Origin: Culex pipiens pallens
Taxonomy: Eukaryota; Arthropoda; Insecta; Diptera; Culicidae
NCBI RefSeq assembly: GCF_016801865.2
Contig: NC_068937.1
Coordinates: 66,135,665-66,199,664, forward strand
DNA length: 64,000 bases
Direction of reading: 5' to 3'
Both the position numbers and the translations under genes were made by a program. Under the pieces are notes generated by a model, which worked only from the letters and a program-made list of their open reading frames with translations, was not told where the DNA came from and did no database searches. Shown piece after piece: positions 45,070-55,184 of this stretch (positions within the stretch are counted from its first letter, which is position 1; each line of letters opens with the position of its first letter).

Positions 45070-45310
45070 AGCTTCTTTTGAAATAACAGTGACCTTGAAA
45101 ATATTTTACTGGTGGATTTTAGTTTTTTGTTTTTTAAGTTTTGCATATACTTTGATGGAGGCGCACGATCGTTCATGAAGCTTCGTTTAAGGTGAAGATT
45201 AAAAATTTATTGCGCGCCTCTTTTTAAATATATAGAAAATTTTAAAATTAAAAGTAAATTGAAAAAATCCTAGGTAACATATTTTCAAGGTCAGGTATAT
45301 TTCAAAAGGA
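45070..45310. mobile_element. candidate MITE with CTTTTGAAATA inverted ends
   Basis: CTTTTGAAATAACAGTGACC followed by TTGAAAATATTTTACTGG is repeated inverted at 45268-45306 (AACATATTTTCAAGGTCAGG then TATTTCAAAAGG). No duplication is clear. Confidence 0.5.
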
Positions 45311-45647
45311 CCCCTTAAGCGTCCATTCCACGAAGAAAATTTGTAAGTATACATTACGTAACTTTTCCCATACAATCTGCAGATTTACCGGAATCGGTTC
45401 CTGAGTGGCCAAAGTGTCAATTAGTTAGCGTATAAACCTTACTTGGGCTTATTCGAACTCAACGCAACAAAAAGCACCTCGATCCGACGCTCCGTATTGA
45501 ACTGATTCGCGTTCGAACAAAACCATCGAAATTTTTTATGCATTGGCATCGATAATAAAATCTGGAGATATTTTTTGAATTTTGTTTCAATAACGTATAA
45601 AACTTATATCCTAGAAACTTTTTTCCCTTTTTTGATTCGAACTATCT
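45311..45647. other. no gene seen
   Basis: Nothing recognisable. Confidence 0.3.
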
Positions 45648-45942
45648 TTCCTTGAGAAAAACATGACACTTAGAGAGTATATAAATAATTCTATTTATCA
45701 TGGTTTTCAAAATAATAGTTAACTAACTTTTGAAATATTTAGAAATATGTGGAGTCGGAGTCGGAGCCAACAATTAATTGAAAGCTGGAGTCGGAGTCGG
45801 AGTCGGCTAGAGTTGTTAGGCCGGAGTTGGAGTCGGAGTCGGTTGGAGCTGAAAGCCGGAGCCGGAGTCGGAGTCGGCTTATCTCAAAAAGACGGAGTCG
45901 GAGTGGGAGTCGTTTGAAACTTGACCCGACTCCGCAGCCCTG
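45648..45942. mobile_element. end fragment of GGAGTC-type hAT element
   Basis: GGAGTC hexamer blocks from 45753 end in CGACTCCGCAGCCCTG (45927-45942), the same terminus as at 20137. The preceding TTGAGAAAAACATGACACTTAG also precedes the hexamers at 55041, so it is element interior. The other end is not visible. Confidence 0.75.
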
Positions 45943-46994
45943 CGTCAAAAATCCAGTTTTTGACCGATTTCGGTTCTTTTCGCCACAAATGAAAGCATAG
46001 AACGTCCCCTTTCTGAAACCGACCTTGAAAACCGGATTTGGTCAATGTGGCCACCGTGAATCGGCTACATCTAAAAAAAGACCTTTTTGAGACCAAAACT
46101 TTGATGACCTGTATCTCCGGCAAATTTCAACCAATCAGGATGCTCCGGGATGCATTCGACAGGTATTTACCTGTAATTTGACCACAAATATTAACCCTCT
46201 ACAACCTAACCCCGCCTTTAGACGGGCTTCGATCTAAAAAATCGCCAAAAAACAATTGTCTAACCGATTTTTGATCTTTAAAAAGCATTGGAAAGAAGAA
46301 CTATTAAAATTTTAGAAAAATTCAGTGTTGGAAATTAAGATTGTTTTATGTAACTTTGCCAATGTTTTTTAAAATGTCATTTTTTGGGGGTCATCTTTGG
46401 GTGTGTTTTTCCCTAACATTTCCTATATTTTCAGTAAAAAGAAGTATGCAGTAATTTTTGTAGTGTCCCAGACTATGCCTCTACGCATTTTTTTGCAATT
46501 TAAATGATGATGGTGCGATTCTATAGCAGAAAATGTGAATAACATGCAAAAAATTGAAAAAGTGACTGTAAAAACATGAAAAAATTAGATAGGCGAAATG
46601 TAATTATATTAGGTGGTAGAGTAGGCCAAATACTACCAAAAACAAACATAAACTAAACAAGATAAATGCAAATTAAAATACTAAAAATGAAACAAGAAAA
46701 ACATAAAACAAGAGAAGTAAAGTTTTTCGTAGAGCAAAAGTTGCTCAAAATGACCTCCTAAACACGGGAAAAATAAATATTTTTGAAAAAAAAATTTGGG
46801 CAGTAGAGGGTTAATATCAGGGCCAGGTGACCTACGTGTTCCGGAAATCCGGAACATCCGAAAAGTTCATGTTTTACTGTTTTTTACGTAAATGTGATAC
46901 CAGTACTCTCATGATTGTTGAAATTGATCCATAAAACTTACTTAAAACACAATAAACGATTGCCAGAACCACTTTGGAGTATTAGTGGCCACTT
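45943..46994 (+). repeat. dispersed repeat family, copy A (with MITE)
   Basis: 45950-46190 plus 46815-46900 match the inverse of 53440-53710 throughout (for example GAAAGCATAGAACGTCCCCTTTC and GGGCCAGGTGACCTACGTG). Copy A has a 616-base MITE that copy B lacks. Confidence 0.85.
46195..46810. mobile_element. piggyBac-like MITE with in-window empty site
   Basis: Ends CCCTCTACAACC and the inverse GGCAGTAGAGGG, flanked by TTAA at 46191-46194 and 46811-46814. The homologous copy B at 53461-53480 reads GATATTAATATTTGTGGTC with one TTAA, which is the unoccupied site. The interior is AT-rich and non-coding. Confidence 0.9.
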
Positions 46995-47825
46995 CAGGGT
47001 AACCTGGAACCGGTTCCCGGGTACCCGATGAACGGCCAACTTGATTTTTTTTTTGTTGAAAACCCGTCATGTTGCATATCAAACTTAATGAAATTGAAAT
47101 ATATGTCCTTCTTTGGTAATGCCATTGTTCGCTGATCCATACTGGCCAATCTGGAACCGGTTACCCGTGGCCCTTTGGGAACACTTCCGGAACATGAGAG
47201 AAACCCTATCATCCGACATACACTCAACTCCCGGTGGTTGGTCACTTTTTCGTTTGACACTATTTTAGTTTGTACCCCGTTGGTTGGTCAAAGTCAAACT
47301 AAAAAGTGACGAACTGTCACTTTTTACACGACGCTCACGCACACTATCAAAACAAACGTTTGGTAGTGTGTGTGAACTCCGTGTAAAAGGGGTGTCAAAC
47401 TAAAAAGTGACCCCGTTCGTTTGACAACAGTTGGTGTCAAACCACCGGGGTTTGAGTGTATCAAACTTCATGAAATTGGAATATATGGTCATGCCGTTGT
47501 TTGCTGACCCATCCTGGCTAATCTGGAACCGGTTACCGGTAGCCCCTTGGGGACACTTCCGGAATATAAGAGAATCCCTATCTTCCGACATATCAAACTT
47601 TATGAAATTGAAATATATGTCAAGCTACGGTCATTCCATTGTTCGCTGATCCATCCTGGCCAATCTGGAACCGGTTACCGGTGGCCCCTTGGGGACACTC
47701 TCGAAATATGAGATAAACCCAATAATCCGACATATCAAACTTCATGGAACTTAAATATATGTCAATTTATGGTCATGCTATTGTCCGTTGACCCATTCTG
47801 GTCAATCTGGAACCGGTTACCGGTG
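46995..47825 (+). repeat. 142-bp tandem repeat, plus orientation
   Basis: ATCTGGAACCGGTTACCGG recurs at about 47148, 47521, 47663 and 47805; adjacent copies are 142 bases apart. Each unit also has CTTCCGGAATATGAGA, TATCAAACTTCATGAAATTG and GACCCATCCTGGCCA. A MITE and a larger insert interrupt the series. Further units lie at 50160-50325, and in inverse orientation at 51265-51475 and 53199-53390. Confidence 0.9.
47221..47458. mobile_element. mariner-type MITE with TA duplication
   Basis: CACTCAACTCCCGGTGGTTG and the inverse of the right end (CACTCAAACCCCGGTGGTTTG) form the ends. TA flanks both sides (47219-47220 and 47459-47460). Neighbouring 142-bp units read CCGACATATCAAAC with a single TA at this point, which is the empty site. 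Confidence 0.85.
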
Positions 47826-48186
47826 GGAGTAGCTCTAATTACTCCAAGTTTCTCCCTTTACCTCTACTTTGCTCCCGTTTGCTCTGAAATTTTGTTTTTG
47901 ACAGTTTATCTCGGTTGCTCTACATTTCTCCCGATTGCTCCCGTTTCTTCCCGGTTCCTTTGAGAAAAAGAGCAAAAATGAGAGAAGAGCGAAACAAGAA
48001 ATTGACGTTTTGTTTATTTACAATTTGGATCGGGTTGTTTCGCATGGAAAACTTTTCTGATTTTAGAAAAAAAAATGCGATGTCCTTGTTCCTGTGGGTC
48101 TTTAGCGGTCCATTTCGGCCAAAAAAGTAACCAGGTGTCCGCATGGAGTATGCGCCAAGGTAAACTACCTTGTGGAATTCGCTTAT

Positions 48187-48634
48187 CCCGGACAGACGGT
48201 AATAACAAAATTCATGCCATTTCAATAACAAATTCTGTTAAAATAACAGAAAGTGTTATGGAATCTTCCTGAAAAATCCATTTTTGCATAAGGGTTTAAT
48301 AACAGGTTATGTTATCATAACAAAATTTGTTATTGGTCTGATATTGGTTGAAAGTCAAAACAACTTTGGAATAACATTTTTTGTTATGGAAGAATAACTC
48401 CAACTGTTATTGGGATGATCGGATTAGTTGTTAAAATAACAAAAAATAATAACAAAGATTTGTTCGAAGAATAACTAAAAATGTTATTAGTCTGTTATTA
48501 CAATAACAATCCAATAACAAAAAAAACCATAACGACGAATAACAAATCTTGTTATAAATAACATAAAATGTAATTGGCCTAGTATTTTCAAATATCAAAA
48601 AATGTTATTCCCAAGTTATTTCCGTTTGCTCGGG
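48187..48634. mobile_element. AATAAC-rich MITE
   Basis: Ends CCCGGACAGACGGTAATAAC and the inverse of GTTATTTCCGTTTGCTCGGG. The interior is full of AATAACA/TGTTATT. A relative lies at 31812-31984. Confidence 0.7.
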
Positions 48635-48639
48635 TAGTA

Positions 48640-49040
48640 AAGAATTTTGTGACGGTTTTGTGCAAAAAATTGTCTCCCTCGGCAGGTTGGTTGACCGGCA
48701 GGATTGTCCGACCCCGAATGCGACCGCAGCCCGCGTTTTTCAGCTGTTAACCCAGGATGCGGAACTGTGCGATATTGACCGCTCGAAATTCCCAAACAAA
48801 CGGCTTATCTGGGGGCACTTGTTCCTCGTCGTCAGGTCGGGAGGAAGTAACGGTGGAAATGTGTTCGTTTAATGATCGTCAGGGTCCATTTCCGGTTGGA
48901 CTTCTCGACAGTTAGCAACGAGCCAACCTCCGTTGCCAACAGCAGTGCATGTCCGTTCTCATTACGCAACGCATGCACAGGATGCAGTCTGTTTGGATAG
49001 AACTTTTTTGATGACCGCGTGCCAACTAGGTCACGATGCT
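48640..49040. other. gene-like debris, not recognised
   Basis: A minus-strand frame (part of 48832-49206) reads HALRNENGHALLLATEVGSL and looks like protein, but I cannot name it. It is adjacent to the AFG3-like pseudogene and probably belongs to the same captured block. Confidence 0.3.
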
Positions 49041-49044
49041 GATC

Positions 49045-49425
49045 CGTATTTATTGAAACGGCCGGGACGTAGCAGTGCCTTCTCAAAATTGTCCACCCAG
49101 TCAGTTGCTGCCAGAACCACGTCTGTGGTCGTGTTAAACCCGTCCATCTATACCAGCAGATGATTGAGCATGTTTCATGCTTGGATTGTCCACCAAAGCT
49201 CGGCATCGATTACGTCGATGAACAGGATGCATAACGCTTGCTTCCGGGCCAGCCCGACGAACATTCCAGGAACCGTGCCGAACACTAAAATAAAAGGGCA
49301 CGTTGGCCTTCCCAACTGTCTTCTTCATCAATACCCGCTAACACATTTCGGAGGTCCCGTAGGCATGATTTTTTTGGGAATCTGCCAGTTGAGCATCAAG
49401 CAGCCGAACTGGTTCACGGAGGTTT
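49045..49425 (-). pseudogene. AFG3-like mitochondrial AAA protease pseudogene fragment
   Basis: On the minus strand, in order and across frameshifts: LNWQIPKKIMPTGPPKC (compare LGAKIPKGAILTGPPGTGK, Walker A), KKTVGKANVPFYFSVRHGSW (compare [20 protein letters not shown]), FVGLARKQALCILFIDVID (compare the Walker B region of m-AAA proteases), and DGFNTTTDVVLAATD with ALLRPGRFNKYG (compare GFNTTTNVVILAGTNRP and ALLRPGRFDRQ). The GFNTTT phrase points to AFG3L2-type proteins, which degrade inner-membrane proteins of mitochondria. The Walker A lysine region and Walker B glutamate are lost, and stops are frequent, so it is dead. No intron is evident; it may be a retrocopy or captured exon. Confidence 0.75.
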
Positions 49426-50159
49426 CGATCGACAAGAATTTAGGGGGTTTGAACCAACTAACGAGGTTGTATTCCGCTTTGGGCGCACTTGTTGGTAACG
49501 TTTGCGCTGGAGTCTCCCGCATTCACGCCGGTTATACGGTATCTGCAGCGGACCAGCTTCAAGCCAAAGTTTGTGTCAATGTTGAAGGTCCAGGAGATAA
49601 CGGCGGCCAGGTTTAACAATTCAAACAATTCGGAGAGATCGACGGGACCGATCCTGCTGAGGACCAACAAAGGAACATTGGGGTGGACAACAGGGACAAT
49701 CCCGCAGAACCTGTGCCAAGGGTTTGACGTTGGAACGGGCCAGGACGGCCCACCGCAGGGCTGATGGTCAGCAGCCGATGCCGGACAATTTATTGTACAA
49801 AGTCCAACACACTACTCTCGTTTTTGCTGCCGGGTGGAACCGTAGGCATGGTTTTCTTGGAAATCTTGGCACCCACGCGGGTTAATTTACTGCTGCAGGT
49901 TCTTCCGGGACGTCTCTGGGGGTAAAAAAGTCCAGTTTTATCAACCTTTATACAAACGAACCGCATTTTGAGCCAAACATTTTTTGTCGTCGTGCCAGAT
50001 TGAAAAAATAACACTCGGAGAGAAACGTCATCGATGTCAAAAGTGACATTTCTAACGAGAATGGCATGATTTCTCTTATTTCTCCCAATTTCTCTCGATT
50101 CCTCCCGTTTGCTCCCGGAGTAACTCTAGTTTGTCCTGTTTTTTTTACTGTCCTGCCCC
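49426..50159. other. gene-like debris upstream of AFG3-like fragment
   Basis: A minus-strand frame at 49458-49670 reads IGPVDLSELFELLNLAAVIS then WTFNIDTNFGLKL. It lies where the N-terminal part of the AFG3-like protein would be, but similarity is too weak to assign. 50040-50130 is the CTCCCGTTTGCTC-rich right margin of the composite insertion. Confidence 0.3.
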
Positions 50160-50325
50160 GTGGAGAAACCTTATCATCCAACATATAAAACTTCATGAAA
50201 TTGAAAGATATGTCAATCTACGGTCAAGCCGTTGTTTGCTGACCCATCCTGGCTAATCTGGAACCGAATACCGGTAGCCCTTTAGGGACACTTCCGGAAT
50301 ATGAGATAAACCCTATTGTTCGGGT
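50160..50325 (+). repeat. 142-bp repeat unit, plus orientation
   Basis: GAAACCTTATCATCCAACAT to TTCCGGAATATGAGATAAAC is one full unit of the family at 46995-47825. Confidence 0.85.
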
Positions 50326-50339
50326 GATTATTAAAGAAC

Positions 50340-50880
50340 CAAATTTTTGTCCAGCAGTCGTATCGTGACAGCTTCAAAACTAGAAGTAAGTATTCTTATT
50401 TTAGGTTTTTGTTTACAGGTTAATTGTTCTAACTTACTTAATCGGTCTTCCTTCCCTTCACAACTTCCCCTTCCTCTTCCTGACCTTCGTTCCTTCGTTT
50501 CTTTATTAACGTTTGTATTCTTATAATGTAGGTAAAAACTCACGCTTGATCGTTTTAATACAAGGCTGTACCAAGTGACGGGCGAATGGTAGCGCAAATT
50601 CAGATGCAAAACTGCAGGTAAGTGGTTCTAATTTTAGATAAACAATTTTACTTTTTTCTCCCTTTTATTTACAGGTTCTGCAGCAGAAACACTGTTTTAC
50701 TCCACGGCACGGTCCTTCTCGGATTCTCAGGTGAACTCTATGGTAAGTATTTCGTATAAGTTTTTCATCTCACAACTGCTAATTTTTCTTATTTTCTACT
50801 TACAGGTGATCGCGGCTAGTGATTTTCAATAAATTCAACTACGTAAAACTTTCTCTAATTTACTCGAATAAATCCTAAAC
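50340..50880 (+). ncRNA. possible small spliced noncoding transcription unit
   Basis: Four splice donors/acceptors follow each other in consistent order: donor GTAAGT at 50386; acceptor TGTAG ending 50531; exon 50532-50617; donor GTAAGT at 50618; acceptor TTTACAG ending 50674; exon 50675-50742; donor GTAAGT at 50743; acceptor TTACAG ending 50805; last exon with AATAAA at 50828. Introns are 57-146 bases with pyrimidine tracts, as in insects. The joined exons carry no long open frame. It lies between 142-bp units of opposite orientation. It might instead be the tail of a decayed coding gene. Confidence 0.45.
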
Positions 50881-50897
50881 TCGGAGAAACGTTTTCT

Positions 50898-51240
50898 TCA
50901 CAAATAAAATTCACAATGGTGACTTGCCCAGCGTGATTTGTTGTGGCTGGGTGTCACACACGCACATTGTTTTTGCTTGCTTCTCCTTCGCGCGTGTGTT
51001 GATAGCCAAGACGGTGTCGGACGATGGCACTTGAAGTCCTCGCATGTCCACAGTCGGTAATCCATGCTCTGGCACACCCTGCACAGCTTTTGTGCCTTCT
51101 GCTCTCGCCGCTCTGTACATTCCTCGGCTACGCTGTGGTTGAACAGTGCGGCTTTTTCCTTGTTTCGGCTTCGGCCGTTCGGTCCCGACGCCGCTCTGAC
51201 GTCCGGCTGTAGTCCGCCTCGCACGCATCCTCGACGATCA
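50898..51240 (-). pseudogene. BEL/Pao-like gag zinc-finger relic
   Basis: On the minus strand KLCRVCQSMDYRLWTCEDFK fits the CxxC...H....C..F pattern of BEL/Pao gag knuckles, with the His replaced by Tyr. A frameshift after DFKC leads into SSDTVLAINTRAKEKQ. No LTR or pol is adjacent. Confidence in the superfamily is moderate. Confidence 0.4.
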
Positions 51241-51264
51241 TTGAGTGAAAGTTTGGGAAAAGAT

Positions 51265-51471
51265 ATTGACATATCTTTCAATTTCATGAAGATTGATATG
51301 TCGGATGATAGGGTTTATCTCATATTCCGGAAGAGTCCCCAAAGGGCCACCAGGAACCAGTTCCAGATAGGGTCAGCGAACAACGGCATGACCATAAATT
51401 GACATACATTTCAATTTCATGAATTTCGATTTTTCGGATGATAGGGTTTCTCTCATATTCCGGTAGTGTCC
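51265..51471 (-). repeat. 142-bp repeat units, minus orientation
   Basis: Inverse of the 142-bp family (TATCTTTCAATTTCATGAAG, TATGTCGGATGATAGGGTTT, ATATTCCGGAAGAGTCCCCA). Two adjoining units are visible; the second is cut by a retrotransposon. Confidence 0.85.
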
Positions 51472-51476
51472 CCAAG

Positions 51477-52793
51477 TGTTTCTCGACCTAAAACGTGCGT
51501 TTGAAACAATATCTCGGGAAAAGCTCGTAAAAGTCCTCGCCAAGTACGGTTTGAAGGAAAAAGCACTTGAATGGTTCTCGTCGTACCTGGAAACTAGAAG
51601 TCGAAAAACGAAATTCAACTCTGTGATATCTAGTCCGCTAGAAACCAAATTTGGTGTCCCACAAGGCAGTGTACTAGGGCCGATCCTGTTCATTCTGTAC
51701 ATCAATGACCTGAAAAGAGTGCTCAAATACTGTGATACCGTAATCTGGGGTGAATCGGGACTACAGTCTGAATAGGGACAGCAGTTTTTAGAGCACCAAA
51801 AGCTTTTAAATTTGGAAATGGATGTACACATATTGTTGGCCAGAGTCTGTTCTAACCGAAACCAACCAGAAAAATCAAAATATTGTGCTCTAACATGGTT
51901 AAAACTGCTGTCCCAATTCGCCCCATGTGTCCCGATTGACCCCAGTTTACGGTATAAACCTTTTTGCTGACGATACTGTGATATTTATTTCTTCCGACAA
52001 TGCTTTTGCTGCTATTCAAAAACTCAACTGTGATCTGTGTAATCCGTCCAACTGGCTTAAACATAAGAAACTAAAACTAAACATCTCGAAAACAAAGTGC
52101 ATGATAATAGCCAACAAAGCAGTGAATGATCATTGGAATGATGTGAACATTTCTGGAGAAGTTGTAGAACGAGTCACGGAAATCAAATACCTTGGCGTTT
52201 TGATAGATGATAAACTGAGTTTTAAGCAGCATATTGACCATATAGTGAAGAAAATTGCGAAGAAGTTTGGTGTTTTGTGTAGATTGTCGAAGGAATTGTC
52301 ACAGTGGAGCTTAATATTTTTGTACAAAGCGTTGATATCTCCCCACTTCGATTTTTGTCCCTCAATTTTGTATCTGGCAAATGAACAACAAATGAATAGA
52401 CTGCAAAAACTACAAAACAAAGTGATGAGATTAATTCTCAAGTGCAACAGAAGGACACCTAGGCGAGTTATGCTGGATACACTGCAGTGGCTATCAGTGA
52501 GACAAAGAGTAACGTTTTTGACATTAATGTTGGTGCACAAAATTGCAAAAGGCCAAGCTCCAGAGTATTTTAATGAAAGGATATAAAGGGGACGAGACAT
52601 ACATTCACATAGAACTCGGTTTGCAGATGAAATAAGAGCTGCTTCGTTTTCACTTGCATCTTCACAGAACTCTTTATATTATAAGGGCATAAAATTATAC
52701 AACAATTTGCCAAGTGAAGTAAAAAATGAGGACAGTTTTAATGTGTTTAAACGGCATTGTTTGTGTTTCGTTAAGAATAATGTTAATTTGTGA
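51477..52793 (+). pseudogene. reverse transcriptase (3' half of ORF2), split by MITE
   Basis: Before the MITE the frame reads FLDLKRAFETISREKLVKVL, GVPQGSVLGPILFILYINDL and stops at the insertion (51735). After it (51954 on) the same frame continues with the catalytic NLFADDTVIF (FADD form), KLKLNISKTKCMII and IKYLGVLIDDKLSFKQHI. A TAA at 52584-52586 is followed in frame by RGRDIHSHRTRFADE and NLPSEVKNEDSFNVFKRH up to the natural TGA at 52791. With the MITE removed, only this TAA interrupts the frame, so the copy was young when hit. Confidence 0.85.
51736..51953. mobile_element. mariner-type MITE inside reverse transcriptase frame
   Basis: CCGTAATCTGGGGTGAATCG and the inverse of its right end (CCGTAAACTGGGGTCAATCG) form ~25-base ends, with TA at 51736-51737 and 51952-51953. 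Removing the element and one TA restores the codons for KYCDINLFADD. Same family as 32039-32233. Confidence 0.9.
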
Positions 52794-53198
52794 AGTTGTT
52801 AAATCCCTAGAGGGTTGCTGTGAAGGAGGCACGTTATGACAGTCGGCATCCGTATAACGGTACAAGTCTCTTTGGGTACACGAAAACAAACGTCTCTGGG
52901 CCTCATATGACAAATCGATCAAAAGCAACGCGACTCTGGGCGCGGTAAAACCCTTGAATGGACTCATATGTGTGTGAGATGGGGCGGGGGGAAATAATGT
53001 CAATACCCAGATGGTCCCTGTTCAATGCAATGTTAAAGAAATAAAGGTTTTTTGATGGACGCGCATGGTTTAAAACAAGAAAAAGAATACATAAATAATG
53101 AATCAAAAACACAGTTAAATTACAAAAATATCTAACAAGATAAATAAACTTCATGTAATCCCATGGGCGGGGGTTAGTGGAGGGCCATCATCATCCTC

Positions 53199-53760
53199 CA
53201 AGGGGCTACCGGTAACCGCTTCTAGTTTAGCCAGAATGGGCCAGCGAACAACGGAATGACCGTAGATTGACATATCCTTCAATTTCATGAAGTTTAATAT
53301 GTCGGATGATAGGGTTTTTCTCATATTCCGGAAGTGTCCCCAAGGGACCACCGTAACCGGTTCCAGATTGGACAGGATGTATTACATATACGTGAAAAAC
53401 AATAAAACAGGAACTTTCCGGATGTTCCGGATTTCCGGAACCATTAGGTCACCTGGCCCTGATATTAATATTTGTGGTCAAAGTACCTGTCGAATGTAAC
53501 CCGGAGCATCATGATTGGTTGAAATTTTCCGGAGATATAGGTCGTCAAAGTTGAGGTCTCAAAAAGGTCTTTTTTCGGTTGTAGCTGATTCCCGGTGGCC
53601 TTAGTGGCCAAATCCGGTTTTCCAGGTCGGTTTCGGAAAGGGGACGTTCTATGCTTTCATTTGTGACTTAAAGAACCGGAATCAGTCAAAAACTAGATTT
53701 TTGCCGATTTTTTAAAGTTTGGGGTCGAAAAGGACCCCAATACCTTATGTGTGATTTTTT
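53199..53760 (-). repeat. 142-bp repeat units and dispersed repeat copy B
   Basis: 53199-53390 are 142-bp units in inverse orientation. 53400-53710 is the inverse of 45950-46900 without the piggyBac-like MITE. 53715-53750 matches the flank at 33765-33804. Confidence 0.85.
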
Positions 53761-53865
53761 TTTAATATCAAGGGAAGACCGACATCAGGAATAATAGTTT
53801 GAACATGTTTGAATTTTTTTTATTCAGTCAGAAAAATATTATTTTTCTTGAAAAATCATTCATTT
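53761..53865. other. no gene seen
   Basis: AT-rich spacer next to the LTR. Confidence 0.3.
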
Positions 53866-54170
53866 TGTCGTATCCGGTGCGCGGGACGTAAGGTCGCGTG
53901 AAGGCCCACGATGGGCACACGGAATTAGCTCACACGTTACTAAATTAAATGCAATTATTAGTAACAAGTATAAAACAACTGTGTATTCTTGACTTGACGG
54001 AAGTGGAATGGACGACGTATTACAATATTTGACAATACAACAATATTTGACAGACTACACAAAACAGCGATGCGCTGCTCTGCGTCACAAAGTTACAGAC
54101 TGGCAGCCACTCGTGAGCCAGCGACGTGCGGAAGGTGGGAGCACTCCGCGCATTGGTTCTGTCCTCAACA
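53866..54170 (-). mobile_element. 3' LTR of Ty3/gypsy element
   Basis: On the minus strand the 305-base LTR begins TGTTGAGGACAGAACC and ends GGATACGACA. It is preceded by a purine tract AAGAGGGGAGA, the polypurine tract that primes plus-strand synthesis. TG...CA ends fit an LTR. The 5' LTR is not in the window. Confidence 0.75.
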
Positions 54171-55030
54171 TCTCCCCTCTTAAAACAGCTGGTCGGCTCT
54201 TGCAAGCGCTGTCGGTGCGCCGAATAAGAGTGCCAGCTGCGAGGAATTCGTTGAAGACGACGACGCAGGGAATGGAGATGGTGTTACACCGGGTTCTTGT
54301 AAAAAAAGCGATCCTGATCGGGTGCAGGTTGCGCGCGTGTTTGGTTCAGCTGGAATCGCAGGTAGAGAAGAGGGCGGACGCGGCGTCAAATGCATCGGGC
54401 TCAATGGTGGTAGCTCGGGAACCGACGCAAGCTTCCACTCACCGAGTAGGACATTCAACTGGAGCGCTTTCGGTTTGGTTGATGGTGAAGCAGCAGGTCC
54501 GGCCTTTAAGCGACTTCGCGGTTGGTTGATGTGCGAGAGGGTAACGCGATAGAATTCCTTCTGGTGCAGTTTGGAGTCAGGCAATGCAGGTGCGCAGCGG
54601 TACGCCGACAGAGAGATGTCCAAAGTTTCTGCGATAGTGCTTCTTCCCTCCGAAATTTACTCGAGGGCACGCTTCGCTCGTTTCACTTGTCCATGCGGCT
54701 GGTCGCGGTGTGGTAAACACCCTTCGAAGAAAATTCGACTCTCGTGAACTGCGTTCGGTTGACGTTCACGATCAGGGTAGGCTTACCGAGTTGAGGAAAC
54801 ATCTGGAGGAGGATAGCGATAGTTGCGAGGGCAGAGATGCGATGCGTGTGGACTACGTAGTCGTCGTAGAGTGGTTCCGCAAAATCGGCCCTGACACAGG
54901 AAGTGAGTGCGATAGGGACCGTGCTACGGAGGCGCACGGCTGGCATGCTTCTCCGTCGTCGAAGTCGGCACGGGTCTGGTAGCACTGGATCTTCGGATCT
55001 GCGACTTTTGTTTTTGGCCAACCCCCCCAA
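54171..55030 (-). pseudogene. Ty3/gypsy integrase C-terminal part, 5'-deleted
   Basis: On the minus strand DFAEPLYDDYVVHTHR, ISALATIAILLQMFPQLGKP, VNVNRTQFTRVEFSSKGVYH and, after a frameshift, AETLDISLSAYRCAPALPDS follow the order of a gypsy integrase core: the YLVVVDxxSKW region, the SDNGxQFxSxxF region with DNG changed to VNR, and the TFLxxYRxxPxxxTxxSPAE region. A Pro/Ser-rich tail follows to the polypurine tract. Stops and frame changes show it is dead. Protease, reverse transcriptase and RNase H are missing. Confidence 0.7.
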
Positions 55031-55039
55031 CTAATTTTC

Positions 55040-55184
55040 CTTGAGAAAAACTTAATACTTAGAGAGTGTTTAAATAATCCTATCGGAGTCGGTTGGAGCT
55101 GAAAGCCGGAGCCGGAGTCGGCTAATCTCAGAAAGCCGGAGTCGGAGTCGTTTGAAATATGACCCGACTTCACAGTCCTGCTCA
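55040..55184. mobile_element. fragment of GGAGTC-type hAT element
   Basis: TTGAGAAAAACTTAATACTTAG then GGAGTC hexamers, ending CGACTTCACAGTCCTG, a mutated form of the hAT terminus. It matches 45648-45942. Confidence 0.7.

Larger units (their letters stand above)
47826..50159. mobile_element. composite insertion inside the 142-bp repeats
   Basis: The 142-bp unit breaks off at ACCGGTGG (47825) and resumes at about 50160. The inserted part begins GAGTAGCTCTAATTACTCC and ends GGAGTAACTCTAGTTTGTCC, with many CTCCCGTTTGCTC-like phrases near both ends. It contains an AATAAC-rich MITE and an AFG3-like pseudogene. The ends are not clean inverted repeats and no target duplication is visible. Confidence 0.45.
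51477..53198 (+). mobile_element. 5'-truncated non-LTR retrotransposon, CCAAG duplication
   Basis: The element begins mid-reverse-transcriptase at 51477 and ends in CCATCATCATCCT at 53198. CCAAG flanks both sides (51472-51476 and 53199-53203), and joining the flanks restores a 142-bp unit (GTGTCCCCAAGGGGCTACCGG). 5' truncation and a short tandem ATC tail fit target-primed insertion. The reverse transcriptase is CR1/L2-like (Daphne-type possible) and is split by a MITE. Confidence 0.85.
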
